DNA of 64,000 nucleotides from Adineta vaga (lineage: Eukaryota; Rotifera): the NCBI GenBank assembly GCA_021613535.1, contig CP075495.1, positions 10,850,001 through 10,914,000 on the forward strand, written 5' to 3'. The notes below the pieces were generated by a model. It saw nothing but the letters and a program-made list of their open reading frames with translations. It was not told the DNA's origin and made no database searches. Positions 8,749-21,516 of this stretch are shown here, one piece after another (position 1 is the stretch's first letter; every line of letters starts with the position of its first letter). A program made the translations under genes and the position numbers.

Positions 8749-10344
8749 ATGACTGAAAATTCTCCTCTATTAGGAGGTCCAGCACCTTTATATCCTACCA
8801 TAACACCTTCTAACGATCCAAATTCGTCACCACCACCACCATATTCATCAGAATCGGCACAAGCAACCTCACCAAAACAGAATGCACTTCCACCTGCTAA
8901 TCAATTTCCACAGATTGATATAAATTTTGGTTGGGCTGTATGGCAAGATCGTGGTTTTGCTATTGCATTTTGGATTCATTTTCTTGTCGTAACTATACTT
9001 GCATTTTCCTTGGGTATACCAGCTCTTCGTGCAGATGCGAAAAGACCATTTGATGATCCAAGTCGAACAACATTCGATTATAATGCAGATTTATTTATTC
9101 GTGTTTTTGTTGGAGGTGCAGCTTTAAGTGGTCTAGTAGCATTTGTATCATTTTTTGTTCTCCAACGATGTGCTGGTCGAATTATTAAATGTTCACTTTA
9201 TATGGGTGTAGCAATACAAATTCTATTTTGTGTAATTTTATTTATTGTTGCTTGGCCTATGGGTATTATAACACTTATAATTGTTCTTATTTCGCTTTGG
9301 TATATCTATATTGTTCGAAATCGTATTGCTTTTGCTGAAGCTCATATACAAGTGGGTTGTGCTGCTTTACGTAGTCATCCATCTGTTTTAGGTGTTGCTA
9401 TAATTATGTTAATTGTACAATTTTTATGGGTATTTCTTTGGGGTTTAATGGCTTTAGGTTTTGAATATGTTATGAATGGAGAAAATAAGTCAAATTCGAA
9501 TGGAGCTGTTGGTGGCATATTTGTTATTGTTTTGTTAACATCATTATTTTGGGGAGCATTAACATTTCGAAATATAACACATTTTGTTACAGCATGTGTT
9601 GTTGGCCAATGGTGGTTTACAGCTGATGCACATCGACAATATGCTGTTGAAACAAGTGTTCAACGTGCATTTACCACGAATTTCGGTACAATTTCATTTG
9701 GTTCATTAATCTTAGCTTTTATTAAAGCATTACGTGTTGTTGCACAAGTCAATGAAAGTAATGCTCGTCGAGATGGAAATATTGTTGTTTTACTTCTTAG
9801 TTGTGTTGCTGTATGTATCCTTCGAGTCTTTGAAGGACTTGTACGATATCTTAATGAATGGGCATTTGTTTACGCTGCTTTAACTGGGCAATCATTTCGT
9901 GCTGCGAGTCAAAGTTTTCTTAATCTATTTCAACAACGCGGTTGGACCATGATTATCAATGATGATCTTGCTGGACATGCTCTAACAATTGTTACTGTTG
10001 CTATTGGATTAATCTCTGCATCACTTGGTGGTATCGGTGTTTATGCTGCTATGCCAAATTCACCTTCACGTGCTTCCATTGCAGGCATGGCAGCATTTTT
10101 CTGTTTTATTATTGGTACTACAATGGGCACAGTCATGTCATCTATTCTTAGTTCAGGTGTTCGAACAGCATTTGTCTGTTTTGCAATGAATCCTGCTGCA
10201 CTAGGTACCACACATCCTGAACATTTACAAAATTTACTTCTTGCTTGGTATAAATTTCATCCACAAGAATTTGCTCAGAGTGGTTTCGCAATGCATTTAC
10301 CTAAACCTGCCGCTTCGTCTAGTGATATTTATCGAAATGTATAA
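8749..10344 (+). CDS. choline transporter-like protein (CTL/Pns1 family), intronless
   Basis: Multi-pass membrane protein of the choline-transporter-like family (PF04515; SLC44 in animals, Pns1 in fungi). It has 531 residues. The N-terminus is cytosolic and proline-rich, starting TENSPLLGG, which resembles an acidic dileucine sorting signal (ENSPLL). About ten hydrophobic segments with short loops follow. Family landmarks are GCAALRSHPSV, THFVTACVVGQWWF, NFGTISFGSLI, and EGLVRYLNEWAFVYAALTG near the C-terminal third. The large glycosylated loop of many animal CTL proteins is missing, so the layout is closer to Pns1-type members. There is no intron, unusual beside its neighbours. A TCTTAG acceptor lies 17 nt before the ATG. 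Substrate (choline or other) cannot be told from sequence. Confidence 0.9.
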   Translation: MTENSPLLGGPAPLYPTITPSNDPNSSPPPPYSSESAQATSPKQNALPPANQFPQIDINFGWAVWQDRGFAIAFWIHFLVVTILAFSLGIPALRADAKRPFDDPSRTTFDYNADLFIRVFVGGAALSGLVAFVSFFVLQRCAGRIIKCSLYMGVAIQILFCVILFIVAWPMGIITLIIVLISLWYIYIVRNRIAFAEAHIQVGCAALRSHPSVLGVAIIMLIVQFLWVFLWGLMALGFEYVMNGENKSNSNGAVGGIFVIVLLTSLFWGALTFRNITHFVTACVVGQWWFTADAHRQYAVETSVQRAFTTNFGTISFGSLILAFIKALRVVAQVNESNARRDGNIVVLLLSCVAVCILRVFEGLVRYLNEWAFVYAALTGQSFRAASQSFLNLFQQRGWTMIINDDLAGHALTIVTVAIGLISASLGGIGVYAAMPNSPSRASIAGMAAFFCFIIGTTMGTVMSSILSSGVRTAFVCFAMNPAALGTTHPEHLQNLLLAWYKFHPQEFAQSGFAMHLPKPAASSSDIYRNV

Positions 10345-11860
10345 AGATTACAAAGTTGCTACTTTTTTTGTATTATTAATTTCATCGTAATCCTGAATTT
10401 TTGGAATAAATCAAAATCATTTTTCTATTTTAGTAATATATTTCTTGTTTTTTTTCTCGTTTCAACAGACATATGTCATATCTTGTTTGTCTTATTATTC
10501 GGAAAAAAAACTTGATACAAACATAGACAGAGAGAAAGAGGCGAAAGGAACGATACACACAATAGGAAAAAACGAAAGGAAAGAATATACTTGACACCGT
10601 GAAATACAAAAGACGAGAAAAAAAAGAAAGAATCAATGTATGAATCAGAATAATACCGATGTTGGAGTTGGAAAATAGACAAATTAGTCAATAGGAAAAG
10701 ACATAGACATACACAGATATAAAGAAATTTATGTTCAAAAGTCGAAATAAAAACGTACTCGTTCATACATGAATTTGTTAAACGAGTAAACTACAGAAGA
10801 TGATACTGTTCTTAGAAGAAGATATACAAGATGCACACACATACATAAATTTTGGATAGATATAATTCGACTTCACACGTTGTATGTTAAGGGTAAGAAC
10901 ATGAATAGATCTAAACACTGCTCGATAGGTTGACTAAAAGAAGACAAATAAACATACAGACAAATATTTTGTACAAAAAAAAGAAAACAAAGGTTGATAC
11001 GGATATGATCATCATCATAATTCAAATCGGACTGTTTGCTATGAATAACAAAAGATTACGAAGCAAGAAAAACAAACGCGATAGAGTCGATTTCTTTTTG
11101 AAAAGAAATAAAGTTTGACAATAAAATCCCTGAGGAATCAAAACAAACAAACAGTTTTTGAGGTAATTAGGAGAGAAGAAAATGCGCATGAAAACATCGA
11201 AGAATTTATAGAGAAAAAGAAATTAAAAGATGAAATAAAATAATAACAAAACAAAGAAAAAAGAAGAAGAAAAAAACTGAACAATCATGGCAAGTCAAAT
11301 CGTTCATTCGAAATGATGCAATTTGTTTTTCTGTACGAAACACTTTTCTTTTTATTTTTCGTTCAATTTCTCAAAGTAAAACAAAAAAAAATAAAGAATA
11401 TGATACCTGAAAGTTCCATTTAGGTATATAATTGATTTGTTTATTATCACTAATATGAAGGGATCGTTTTGTTTTTCTTCTTATTTGAACACAAAAGAAA
11501 GAAGGAGAGATTCAATAGACAAAAGAAAGTAGATGAGGTCTCTGCGAGGATAATCCTGTATGTACATAAAAATAGGAGTGTATAGGAAAAACTGCTAAGC
11601 AGATGAATCTTATATTTTCATTTTAGATAGTTGTTGATTTGGTTTTCAGTCTTCTATAAAGACATTCTGAGCAAATGTATAACACAACGATGATAATTCG
11701 TTTGTTTCGTGCTTTTTTTGACGTTTAAAACACCAGAAAGAGAAATAAAAAGAAATGTAGTTGCACTGTGAGCAGTAGATAAGAAAAGAAATTCCTGAAG
11801 AAAGTATGAGCGGTAAGACAGGAAAATATGACCTGTTCTTTGAAATGAAGATCATGATCA
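10345..11860. other. intergenic between convergent CTL and FoxO genes
   Basis: Purine-rich, A/G-biased on the plus strand; probably holds the 3' UTR of FoxO. AATAAA appears early after the CTL stop (about 10403). No conserved coding segment was seen. Confidence 0.6.
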
Positions 11861-14800
11861 TTAAAATGAACAACCAGAAGAAATAAGAGTAGCAGGTGTA
11901 CTTGATGGTCGACTCATTGAATTTGGACTTGAATGATGATTAACATCAGTTTCATCAGGAGATGATGATGTTGATGTCGGTGGTGATAAAGATGATATAT
12001 CATTAGGATTAAGTGTTACAGTACCTGGATTATGACTATTAGAACGAACACCATTTCGATGACATGGTGTAGCAATTGATGATTGATGTTCATCTTCATC
12101 ATCTTCAATTGGACCACCTTCTTCATCACTTGTATAATCCATAGATTCTACTAATGTTTTATTATTTCCTCCATGTTGTTGCTGCTGTTGTTGTTGTTCT
12201 TTTTGATGATGTTGTAAAATTCTTCGAAGTATTGTTCGTGCATTTAGTAAGCTTTTTGTATCTGCAGAGGAATTTGTAGTTGATAATGGATGTTTGCTTG
12301 TTAAAAAATTTGTTAATTGATTATTCAATGAACTATGTGATTGAGTTTGTTGATGTTGTTGAAAAGCAATTGCTTTAAGCACAGCTAATGGTACACCCAT
12401 TGTTCGAAGTTCTTCATAACTTTTTTCATTCAATCCAATAAATTGTTCTTGTTGTTTAAATTTATTTTTTATTTCTTCATGATCATCATCTTCGTCTAAA
12501 TTAATACGTTCACCATTTGGTGGTAATTCAATTAATGTTCGCTCATCATCATCTTCATCTTCATCTTCACTATGCACCTCAGAAACAACAAGTGGCATGG
12601 AAACATCCATAGACATCTGATGTTCATTTTCATCCTCATCACCTTCATCATTTTTCGATTTAGTAGGAACATCTGGATTATTATTATTCACATCTTTTAA
12701 ACGTTCTTCATCTAACATTTGATAGAATTTCGAACGTTTTTTCGGTGGCATCTTACGTATACGTTCCATAAGATCATCAACATAACCACCAACTGAACTT
12801 AATGATAATTGTTGACGATCATCAATTTCAATATCATGATCATTTGCATTAATTTTATGTAAACGTTTTGCTGAAAATTTTGTACTATTTGCATTATAAC
12901 ACGATGATGTAGACATTTCCGATGTTATCGATGAACCTGATCCTGTTCGAATCGATGATGGTATCGATGGTGATAGACGATTATGTGGCAAACCTGATTC
13001 ATAACCACTTGATGCATTTGATGTTGACTAGAAATGAAAAGTTCAAGTTTCGATTAAAATAAATTTCACATAGAAACAAAGAAGCTTCTTATTCATACCG
13101 AATCTTTTCTTGGTGGAGCATATTCATCACTTTCATCATCACTTGGTCCACCATGACTTGTTGTTGACGAAAAACCACTTGAACGTCTTCGATAATTATG
13201 ATATGCAGCTGTAACCATATCAATTTGTTGTTGTGCAGTTAATGTTGTTGAATTATTTGGATTAATTCTTTGCCTTATCATACATGTAGGCGGTAGTGAA
13301 CCGGTTGCAGTATTCGGATATGAAGCACGCATCAATTTATAACGTGGATCATTTCTGTAACTATGTGGTTCATCATGAGAATTAGTTCCTGATGTTATTG
13401 TAGCTGGTATTGATGATGAAGGTAAAGATGATGTTGATGATAAGAGTTTTAATGTTTCAGGATTAAGATATGTTGGTATTTTATTATGATTTCCATTCGG
13501 TGATGAATTGGAACGATTGATATAATTTTGAAGTTCATTCATAGCATTGACTCCTGGTTGTGGTGGTGGTAGCGGTGGAGGAGGAGGAGGTGGTGGTGGC
13601 GGTGGCGGGGGTTGTTGTTGATGATGATACTGTTGTTGAGCATGAGCAGCAGCTTGTACAGCAGCATGCCATAGTTTCGTTTGAGCTAATAGTTTATTTT
13701 GAGCAGCTACAGCAGCTGCTGAAGAATAGGCTGGTGGTGAACTAACACGACGTTGTAATGATGGTGATAAAGAATTGATATCAGCATTAACACGTGTAGA
13801 TGATGAAGATGAAGGATGTGGTATATAAGGTAAACGTTGTTGTTGCTGTTGTTGATTAATCATCATTTTATTTGCAACAGATGAATGTGGATGGCGACCA
13901 TTATATTGTGATTGTTGTTGTTGTTGTCGATATGAAGATAAAAGCCATTCAGCATGCTGCTGCTGCTGTTGTTGTTGTTGCTGTTGCTGCTGCTGTTGCT
14001 GTTGTTTATATCTATCTGCACCTAATGCAACTTTTTTTGGAATCGGAAGTCCTGTATCATGAGCAAATGCTGATGAAGATTGTGTTGGTCGATGTGAAAT
14101 TGGTGATGATTGTGAAGGTGTTGCGGTCGTCGATGATAATGTTTGTTGTTTATGTTTGTTTATCATTGCTGCTGCTTGAGAATTTAAAAATGCACGATAA
14201 GCTGCTGGATCTGTAACACCAGCTGACATCATAGCAGCAGCGACAGATAATTGATTAAGTGTAGACGAATTATTTCCTTGGTTATGTTCATTGAGACGAG
14301 CTGATTTTGGTAAAGATGTTGCTATTATTGATGACTGTCGATGGTAATTGTTTGACATACTAACAAGTGGTTGTGATGATGTTGATGTCGGAGAATTTCG
14401 CTCTTGAGATAAAGATAATGTCGATGGTGATGATGTTGAATTAACATTTGAAACAGCCGCAACGGCTGCTGCAGCTTGAGATGCAAGTGCTGCGGCCGCT
14501 GCTGCTCGTTTGCGTTTGAGACTATATTTCTTATAGGGTGAATTATTTTTAAATGATGGATTTATTGTCCATACATATTTAACAGGACCTTTCGATATTG
14601 ATGATATAATAGGTACTCGAATAAATTGATTGTGTAATGATAAATTATGTCGAATAGAATTCTATTTTGCAAATAAGGAAGAAAAACAAAACAAATTAAT
14701 TTAAAAATATAATCTTATAGATTAACTCCTGACTTAATTAAGTTAATACTATGGAATATCACGGAAAAAATCTTCATAAAGTATTATCCAGGGGCATGCA

Positions 14801-15572
14801 TTTTTTTTATAACTGAAAAACTATATAATTAGTCGTTCGAATGAGTTCTTTTCCTCGAGAAAAATCTTCATCAATTTTTGTTTGTTTACGTTTTTCTTTC
14901 GCAGAAAATATGATATCATCAATTATTTACCTTCCAACCCCAACTTGTTTTTGCATCAATTTTATCTTTGAAATACGGTACAAATTTTATAATCCATTCA
15001 TAAACTTCATTTAATGTTAATCGCTTCCATGGACTACTATCGATAGCACGTGTAATCAATTGAGCATAAGATAGATTACCCCATGGATTACGATAGGTTT
15101 TATTGATACCAATACCTAATTCTTGTATAACAGATTTCGCTAGACGTTTATCATATTCAACAAGTATATCACGTTTTTCTTTTCGATGGCGTGGCCATGT
15201 ATTGAAACGTAAACGATCACGGTGAACATTATTAGTACCAGTTGAATCAAGAAATGAACTACTATGTGATAAACGACGATGAGTTTTACGAAGTGATGTG
15301 TTTGTTGCTGTTATTGTTGACGACGACGATGATGATGATGAAGATGATGTTGTTGGTTGTGGTCCTTGAAGATGATTATTCAATGAAATTGATGATGTTG
15401 GTGAAGGCGAGGGTGAACGAGTTCGATGATACATTGTATCTGATGGCGATTCAACAATTAATGAGGAATAATCGTCAGTTCTTGACGGAATAAAATGATG
15501 AGGAGAGACATCATCTTCGTTGTCATCATCAACAACGAGTGAAATGTCAATTGGATGACGAGAACGATGCAT
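11861..15572 (-). CDS. FOXO: forkhead box O transcription factor (FoxO)
   Basis: DNA-binding effector of insulin/PI3K-Akt signalling, moving between cytosol and nucleus. Three coding exons, 15572-14931, 14661-13099 and 13027-11861, sum to 1123 codons, long for the family. RLRFNTW in exon 1 matches the first Akt/14-3-3 site (RxRxxT followed by W). The forkhead domain (WGNLSYAQLITRAIDSSP ... KRLTLNEVYEWI ... VPYFKDK) keeps the FoxO-specific insertion before GWKNSIRHNLSLH, split by intron 1. The wing after it is divergent, and the second Akt site expected near the nuclear localisation signal is not seen: KRKR runs into polyalanine. Exon 2 has long polyQ and polyP tracts; exon 3 has acidic and polyQ stretches. 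Start: TAA stands in frame upstream of the first ATG. Confidence 0.9.
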
Positions 15573-15587
15573 GGTCGGCACTGCTTA

Positions 15588-15632
15588 CTATCTGACCATT
15601 TGGCCGTCAATGACTACTAACTTACAAAGCAT
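15588..15632 (-). promoter_or_regulatory. short upstream ORF in FoxO 5' UTR
   Basis: A TTTTTTTTCCAG acceptor at 15633-15634 is followed at once by an ATG that opens a 14-codon ORF. It ends with TAG 15 nt before the FoxO start codon. If this acceptor is used, every FoxO mRNA would carry this uORF and FoxO translation would need leaky scanning or reinitiation. Confidence 0.45.
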
Positions 15633-15634
15633 CT

Positions 15635-18600
15635 GGAAAAAAAATCAAGAAGAAAGTCAACAAAGAAAGAAAGAATTCTTTTCTCATGAGAACCATCTGT
15701 TCAATATATATATATATATATTTGTATGACAATGCATTGGTAATATGTGTTGCTTGAAAAATAGAACTCAGTTCTTATTACGTAAGAACCATTTTTTTTT
15801 CAAAACGGAGAGTTCAACATCGGTGGGTATCTTAAAATGAATATAATATAAAAATGTCATTTTTAACTGTACTATTGGCACAGAAGAGAAAAAGAAGAAA
15901 CGAGGAAAAAAATGCTGACCCTTTTACCTTCTCTCGCTCTCTTACGCGGGCGCGCAGTTTTTTCTTTTTTTTTTCTTCTTTTATATCATATACATGGAAA
16001 CGATGAGAGAAGCAAAAACACTACTATATTGAGCATCGACCGATGATGCATTCCTCGAACCAGTGTGCTCATGCATACGTCACTAAAGATTCTTTTCTCG
16101 TATTTTTTTGCACGCGTCGTTCATACAATGCGGCCAAAACAAAGGAAAGCGCGACCTCCTTCTCGTACTCTCTTTCTCTTTCTCTCTGTCTATATATATG
16201 TATATATACGCAACAAAAGTCATCTCGATTTTTTTTACTAGAGCGATAAGCCTGACCGCAAAAGTTTATAACAAAGTATTACATGGCGTCAGAGCAACAA
16301 GAAAAGAGAAGGAATTGATTTTACCTATAACATAATAAACGTTGCAAAAATACCTCGATGAATGAATGCATGAGGAAAAAGAGAAGTACAAAAAAAAAGG
16401 TTAAAGATAAAGTAAAACGATGATAAATTCATGGAATGCACAACGTATGGGATACGTATGTGAACGAAATAGGAGACATCAGAAGTATCTACACATTCTT
16501 TGAGTTGTACGTTTGAAATGAATGAAAAAAATCCTATACAATACATTCTTTCTGTTATTCTAACATTCAAAGCACGTCTCTCTTTCTCCCTTCCCACCCT
16601 CTCTCTCTCTCTTTCTGTCTCTCTTCATCTCCCTCTTCATTCAGCAGCAGCAGCAGCAACAGCCTAGAGAAGAAATAAACAAATATAACTGCATTACGTA
16701 GACAAACGTACAATATCTGTTTTCGAGTCCATTTGCACATGAAATGATGAAAAAAACTAATAACAATTCAATGTTATATCTTTACGAGATCTAATACAAA
16801 ACAAAACGATTTTAAATCTCATTTTAACTTATCTCAAGGTCTTGTAATTACATACCTGTGCATATCTAATTAATGAAATAAAATTATGCAAACGAAAACG
16901 GAAAAATGCAATCTCGGACAGCACAACACCTTATCATTCATTGCATGATATTTGTTTATTTTGCTCGTATATGTACATATATGGATATGTATGTGATGCT
17001 TTGTCGAAAGGGCATAGTATGTGCGCAAGAGCGAAGAGAAACCATCACCATCATACATCCTATCCCAGTGGCCACAAGTACAAGGCTCTTTTTTTCTTTT
17101 TCTTTGCGCAATTTTGTCACATTATCGTTGTCGTTTCTCGACCAAACGCATGCACTCTTTTTCTCTTCCACACATATACATACATACATTCATACATCAG
17201 ATGCGTACAAGAAGGCTCTTTGAGCAGAACAGAAATCTTTTTCTTTTTTTCTCTTACACCGTATATATATATATATATATGTATATGTATACGTATTGAA
17301 GATGGAGAAAAAATAGCTGCTGGGCGCAAAAGGCGAACAAGGTTGTCAATATTACGTAACAACGACGTGTGGGCGCGTGTATATACGCAAGCGAGCGTTC
17401 TGTTTTTATTATTGACATAATATGTTGCGATGCGGGATGTATACACGTTCTTCTATTTTCTTGTTTCTATCGTAAAATACATACGCTGACTTTCTACTAT
17501 AACGTACTATCAACTACCAATTGAGAATAGAAATAACTAACTTATTAGGATATGAAAGAGAAAAGAAAAGGCGCATAAATGGAATTTTGATGACACGTCA
17601 TTAATGTATTCCTAAGTAATCAGTTGATCGTAAAAAGAAAAGAAAAAAAATTGTTTGTAATGAGTTAATTTCATTCATTTATTCATTTTTCTTTTTTAGA
17701 AAAAGGAATAACAATTATTATATGGCTATGAGAAAAAATTTATAAAGATTAAATTGTAGCTATTTTCAATTAATAACACCGATGAAAATATAGATAGATC
17801 AATATCGTACAGAGTAAAAAAAGACAGAGAAGTTCGTTATTTCGAATCATGAATACTTACCTATGAGTAGTAATAAATAATTGCTGAAAAAAGAAAATGA
17901 ATCAATGACAATAATTGCATATTAATAACTAATTTAATCGAAACAAAGAGAAAAACAACTTTTCATTTGGAGCGTAACTAAGTAAATAATATTAATAATG
18001 TGTCATGTTTTTCTTTATGTTGAATTCTAAACAGCGAAAGACAAAGAGAAAAAGAAAAGGAAGCGTTATTACAAAAGAATGTCACTGATGAAAATGTCAT
18101 GAAAAATCTCTTCGTAATTGAACATGTTTAAGTAAGCGTTGAGAAAAAAAGATTATTATTTTTCTGACAACAGTTGTCAGTGACAAAGAAAAGTAATTCA
18201 AGTGTACAAACTCTTACCTCTTGCGTTTTTTTCCTACTTATTATCATTACACAACAGGTGAACTATATGCAAGTAAAAGAAAAAAAAGCCCAGATCCAAG
18301 GTGAACAACAAAATCAAAAGAGAAAAAAATCTTTTCTATTCTCTACCCTCTCTTACTTGCCCTTTTTTTCCTCCATGTGTATGTGTATGTTTTACCAATA
18401 GATCAATCTTCAATTAGTATTACATCATCTCCAACGGCTTCGCAATTGAATTTAATATACATAAAATTAAATTCAAATAAAAAGAAAAAAAGTAAAAAAA
18501 GAAAGTCAATGTCATCCCGATATATGTTCGAGATATGAATCGTATCTTATAAATGTTCGTTGATCGATATATGTGTGTACGTAAAGAATGTATATGAACG

Positions 18601-21012
18601 ATAAACAAGTAGGAAAAAAAATCTAACTGATGTTGTTTATGTTCATGTACACGTACATACATGCCTTCATTAAGTCAACCTTCGAACTTGATGTAATGCC
18701 TTTTTTCTCTCTCCCTTCTCTCTCTCTTCCTCTCGTGCGCGCGCTTTCTTCTATCTTTCTCGCGTCCCGTCCTATATGCAAGGTCATCAACTATGAAAAA
18801 AGATGATAAACATATTCTAAGATAACTTGTTGATGTTACATAATAATGTATGGATGAAATGCAAAACTGTTCTCTTTCATTGCGTGTCCTTTTGATTCCT
18901 CATTTTCCTAAGAAAATAGTCTTTTTACATCACGCATCTACAGAACGAAGAATAACTATAATCCTTTTTCTTTATCGACACTCTATGTGGATATATGTTT
19001 TTATCTATAAACAATTTTCGAACTAAGATTATTTACTTCCGGTTTCCCTCTTTCTTTTTCTACTAAGTAGGAAAACTTTCATTTTAACAGATTATTCGAT
19101 TATGAATAAATAGAAATTGATATTGTACTTCATTCATTTCTTTTTCTCCTAACAGAAAAATACATGAAAATTAATTATACTTATGACTGATACTACAAAA
19201 TAATCAGCAAAAAAATTCGATACATTCATGTACTTTTAAGTCAACAGATTGAATCAATATTATATTAAAAGTTAATAGAAGAGGTGCATATTGCACAAAA
19301 CGAACAATGATAAAACAAGTCACTCTATCTCTCATCCAAAACATGTGCGACCTTCATCAATTGCCTTGAATTTCTTTACATAGACAAGAAAAACGAGAGG
19401 AAAAGAGAGAGAGAACTTCGCATTTCGGTCAAGGTCGCTTCAACTTGTTGAATTTCGGGAATCTCATTGTTCTTCATCGTTTTCACAAGGTTAAACTCTC
19501 TTTAGACGTATACATACATACATACAACATAACGACGATCAATCAACCTTCAATGTAGCAGTAACATCAACAACGTCGACGATAACGAAGCTTTCAAGGC
19601 TCGATTATACTCTTACTATTATTCATTGTTGATGCTGGTATTTTCTTCTTTTCTTGCTTTTCCGCCATAGCGTAATGATGTGTGTTCAAGAACAAATATT
19701 GCCTTCTTCTGTATTCTTTATCGTTTTTCTCGTCAGTTTTTTTCTTTTTCTCTCTTTCTCTTTCCTTCATTCTTTCTTTTTCTTGCTCAAAAATATACAA
19801 ATGCAATCAACAACGAAAGATGACAATGACTATGAGAAATGACGCAATCGAATGTTCTTTCTTTTCTTCTTCTTATGATTGAATCAGTGAACGAATATAT
19901 AAAAAGAAAAAAAAAGAGAAAAGAACTTATCGATCGAGTGCGACTCAAGGTTGTACTATATGTGCCTATGTATGTAAGAACCTTGAACATCTGTTCGAAC
20001 TGGTCGTTGTCGTTTTTAATAGGATATTACTTCCATTTGCAAAACAGTATATTCTTTTTTACATTCTCTCTCTCTCTTTCATTCGTTTTACTGGAGATAC
20101 GTTTACTTTGATTATAGAGAAGTAATTTTTTGCTTTTTTCTCTTTTTTCTCTCTCATTCAAGCTACTATTCAAACACACATTTACGCATATATACAAATG
20201 CAGAAATAACCCTGAACGGACCTTGAACTGTAATGTTGGTGGAAGGGACACCAGATAACTAAGTAAAGAGCGAAGGAGAAAAGGAAAGAAAAAGGTGCTT
20301 GACATACTCTTTACTTCTTCTTCTTCATCTTGATTCAATGCAAAAACAGAAGAAAGAGAAGAAGAAGCCTGTTGTAAACAAGAAAAGAAATTAAAATACG
20401 TGTAAATGTAATAATAAAAAAAGAACTCTTGCAAATGATAACATCATCAATCATATACATATGTTCAAAAAAAATGAACAAGGAAGGTTAATAAAACGAC
20501 TTACCTAACATTCAATCATTTTCCTTTGATTTTTTCGTTGAATTGATGAACATGAAATGTTGAACGTTCATCAACGATCGAATTGCTTGCAATTTTTCCT
20601 TATCTTGTTATGTTCATTATATAAGATGATCATATCAGAAGAAAACATACATACATCTACGAAATATTCATAGTTCACAGTTCAAGGGTATATTTTTGAT
20701 GAGAGATAGATTTCTTTCTAGAAAAATAATTAATTTCATTAAAAAATATTCTAAAAAAAACGGAAGCAAACAATTTCTAAAGTGCGTATAAATAAAATGC
20801 ACCCTTACTTCTTGACATTTTTTTTTGTTTGATAATAAAACAAAAGTTCAGGAAGTTGCTTTAGAGTTGATCGATAAAAATATTTATTCTCAAACAAAAT
20901 TCATTAATCTGTTGTCTTTTATCGAAATCTGATAGAACAAGATAAAAGAATGATTTGAAAAGTTTTCGTCGAGATTTTATTAAAACTTCGATAATCTTGA
21001 TTAATAATCTTT
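15635..21012. other. long gene-poor region upstream of FoxO
   Basis: About 5.4 kb without a convincing coding exon. It shows strong pyrimidine or purine runs, short TA and TC/GA microsatellites (for example about 15709-15721, 16602-16622, 17263-17282, 20065-20078), a CAG run near 16643-16655 and two GC-rich specks (about 15946-15957 and 18735-18744). It could contain regulatory DNA or non-coding 5' exons of FoxO. ORFs here are low-complexity and not conserved-looking. Confidence 0.5.
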
Positions 21013-21516
21013 TCAATTTGATCTGTTTTTTTGTAAATTTTTACAATTATCTTTCGGACATTTAAACCAAATTTCACGAGTAAGCAATGTTCTATTATTC
21101 ATTGGAAGTTTTGTAGCCATAATGATTACATTTGGCGAGACTTTTTCGAACTCAAATGAAGATAAATCGTATGTTTTTGATGATTGACCACTTTTAACAT
21201 CTAAGAGTTGATTTCGTTCACTTAAACATGTTCCATTACATTGAACAGATTCACTAGCTTTCTTACAAGTTATCAAAGATGAATCGGAGGACATGAGAAG
21301 TTCCATTAATCGTTGTTGCATTTTAGTATAATCGTGTATCAATATTTGTTTGATTGATTGTCGTTGTTTCCTGAATATAATCATATTTCTCGATCAATGA
21401 TCGTTTTCGATCATCATAGTATTCTGATCCAAATGACAATTGTCTAAACAATTAAGAGGACTGTGTGTTCCACTGATTATCGTAAACAAAAATAGTGAAA
21501 TGAAAATTGCAGTCAT
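21013..21516 (-). pseudogene. secreted-protein-like locus with shifted frames
   Basis: Three reading frames in succession look protein-like. An ATG at 21516 opens a signal-peptide-like stretch (MTAIFISLFLFTIISG) with a CLDNC motif. The next frame reads FGSEYYDDRKRSLIEKYDYI. The third frame (to the stop at 21013) has several cysteines (TCKKASESVQCNGTC, FKCPKDNC). No GT...AG intron of the right phase reconciles the first and last frames. It is either a gene broken by two frameshifts or one with an exon I cannot place. AATAAA lies about 40 bp beyond the stop. Family not recognised. Confidence 0.4.

Noticed and set aside
13560-14216. Valine/leucine-rich plus-strand ORFs inside FoxO
   Set aside because: They are antisense translations of polyQ and polyA codons of FoxO exon 2 and have no independent support.
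16043-17446. Cluster of overlapping ORFs upstream of FoxO on both strands
   Set aside because: Low-complexity translations of TA, TC and CA-rich DNA with no domain, no splice context and equal openness on both strands.
19594-20434. ORFs rich in Phe, Ser and Lys near 20 kb
   Set aside because: Produced by long polypyrimidine or polypurine tracts; no protein-like pattern.
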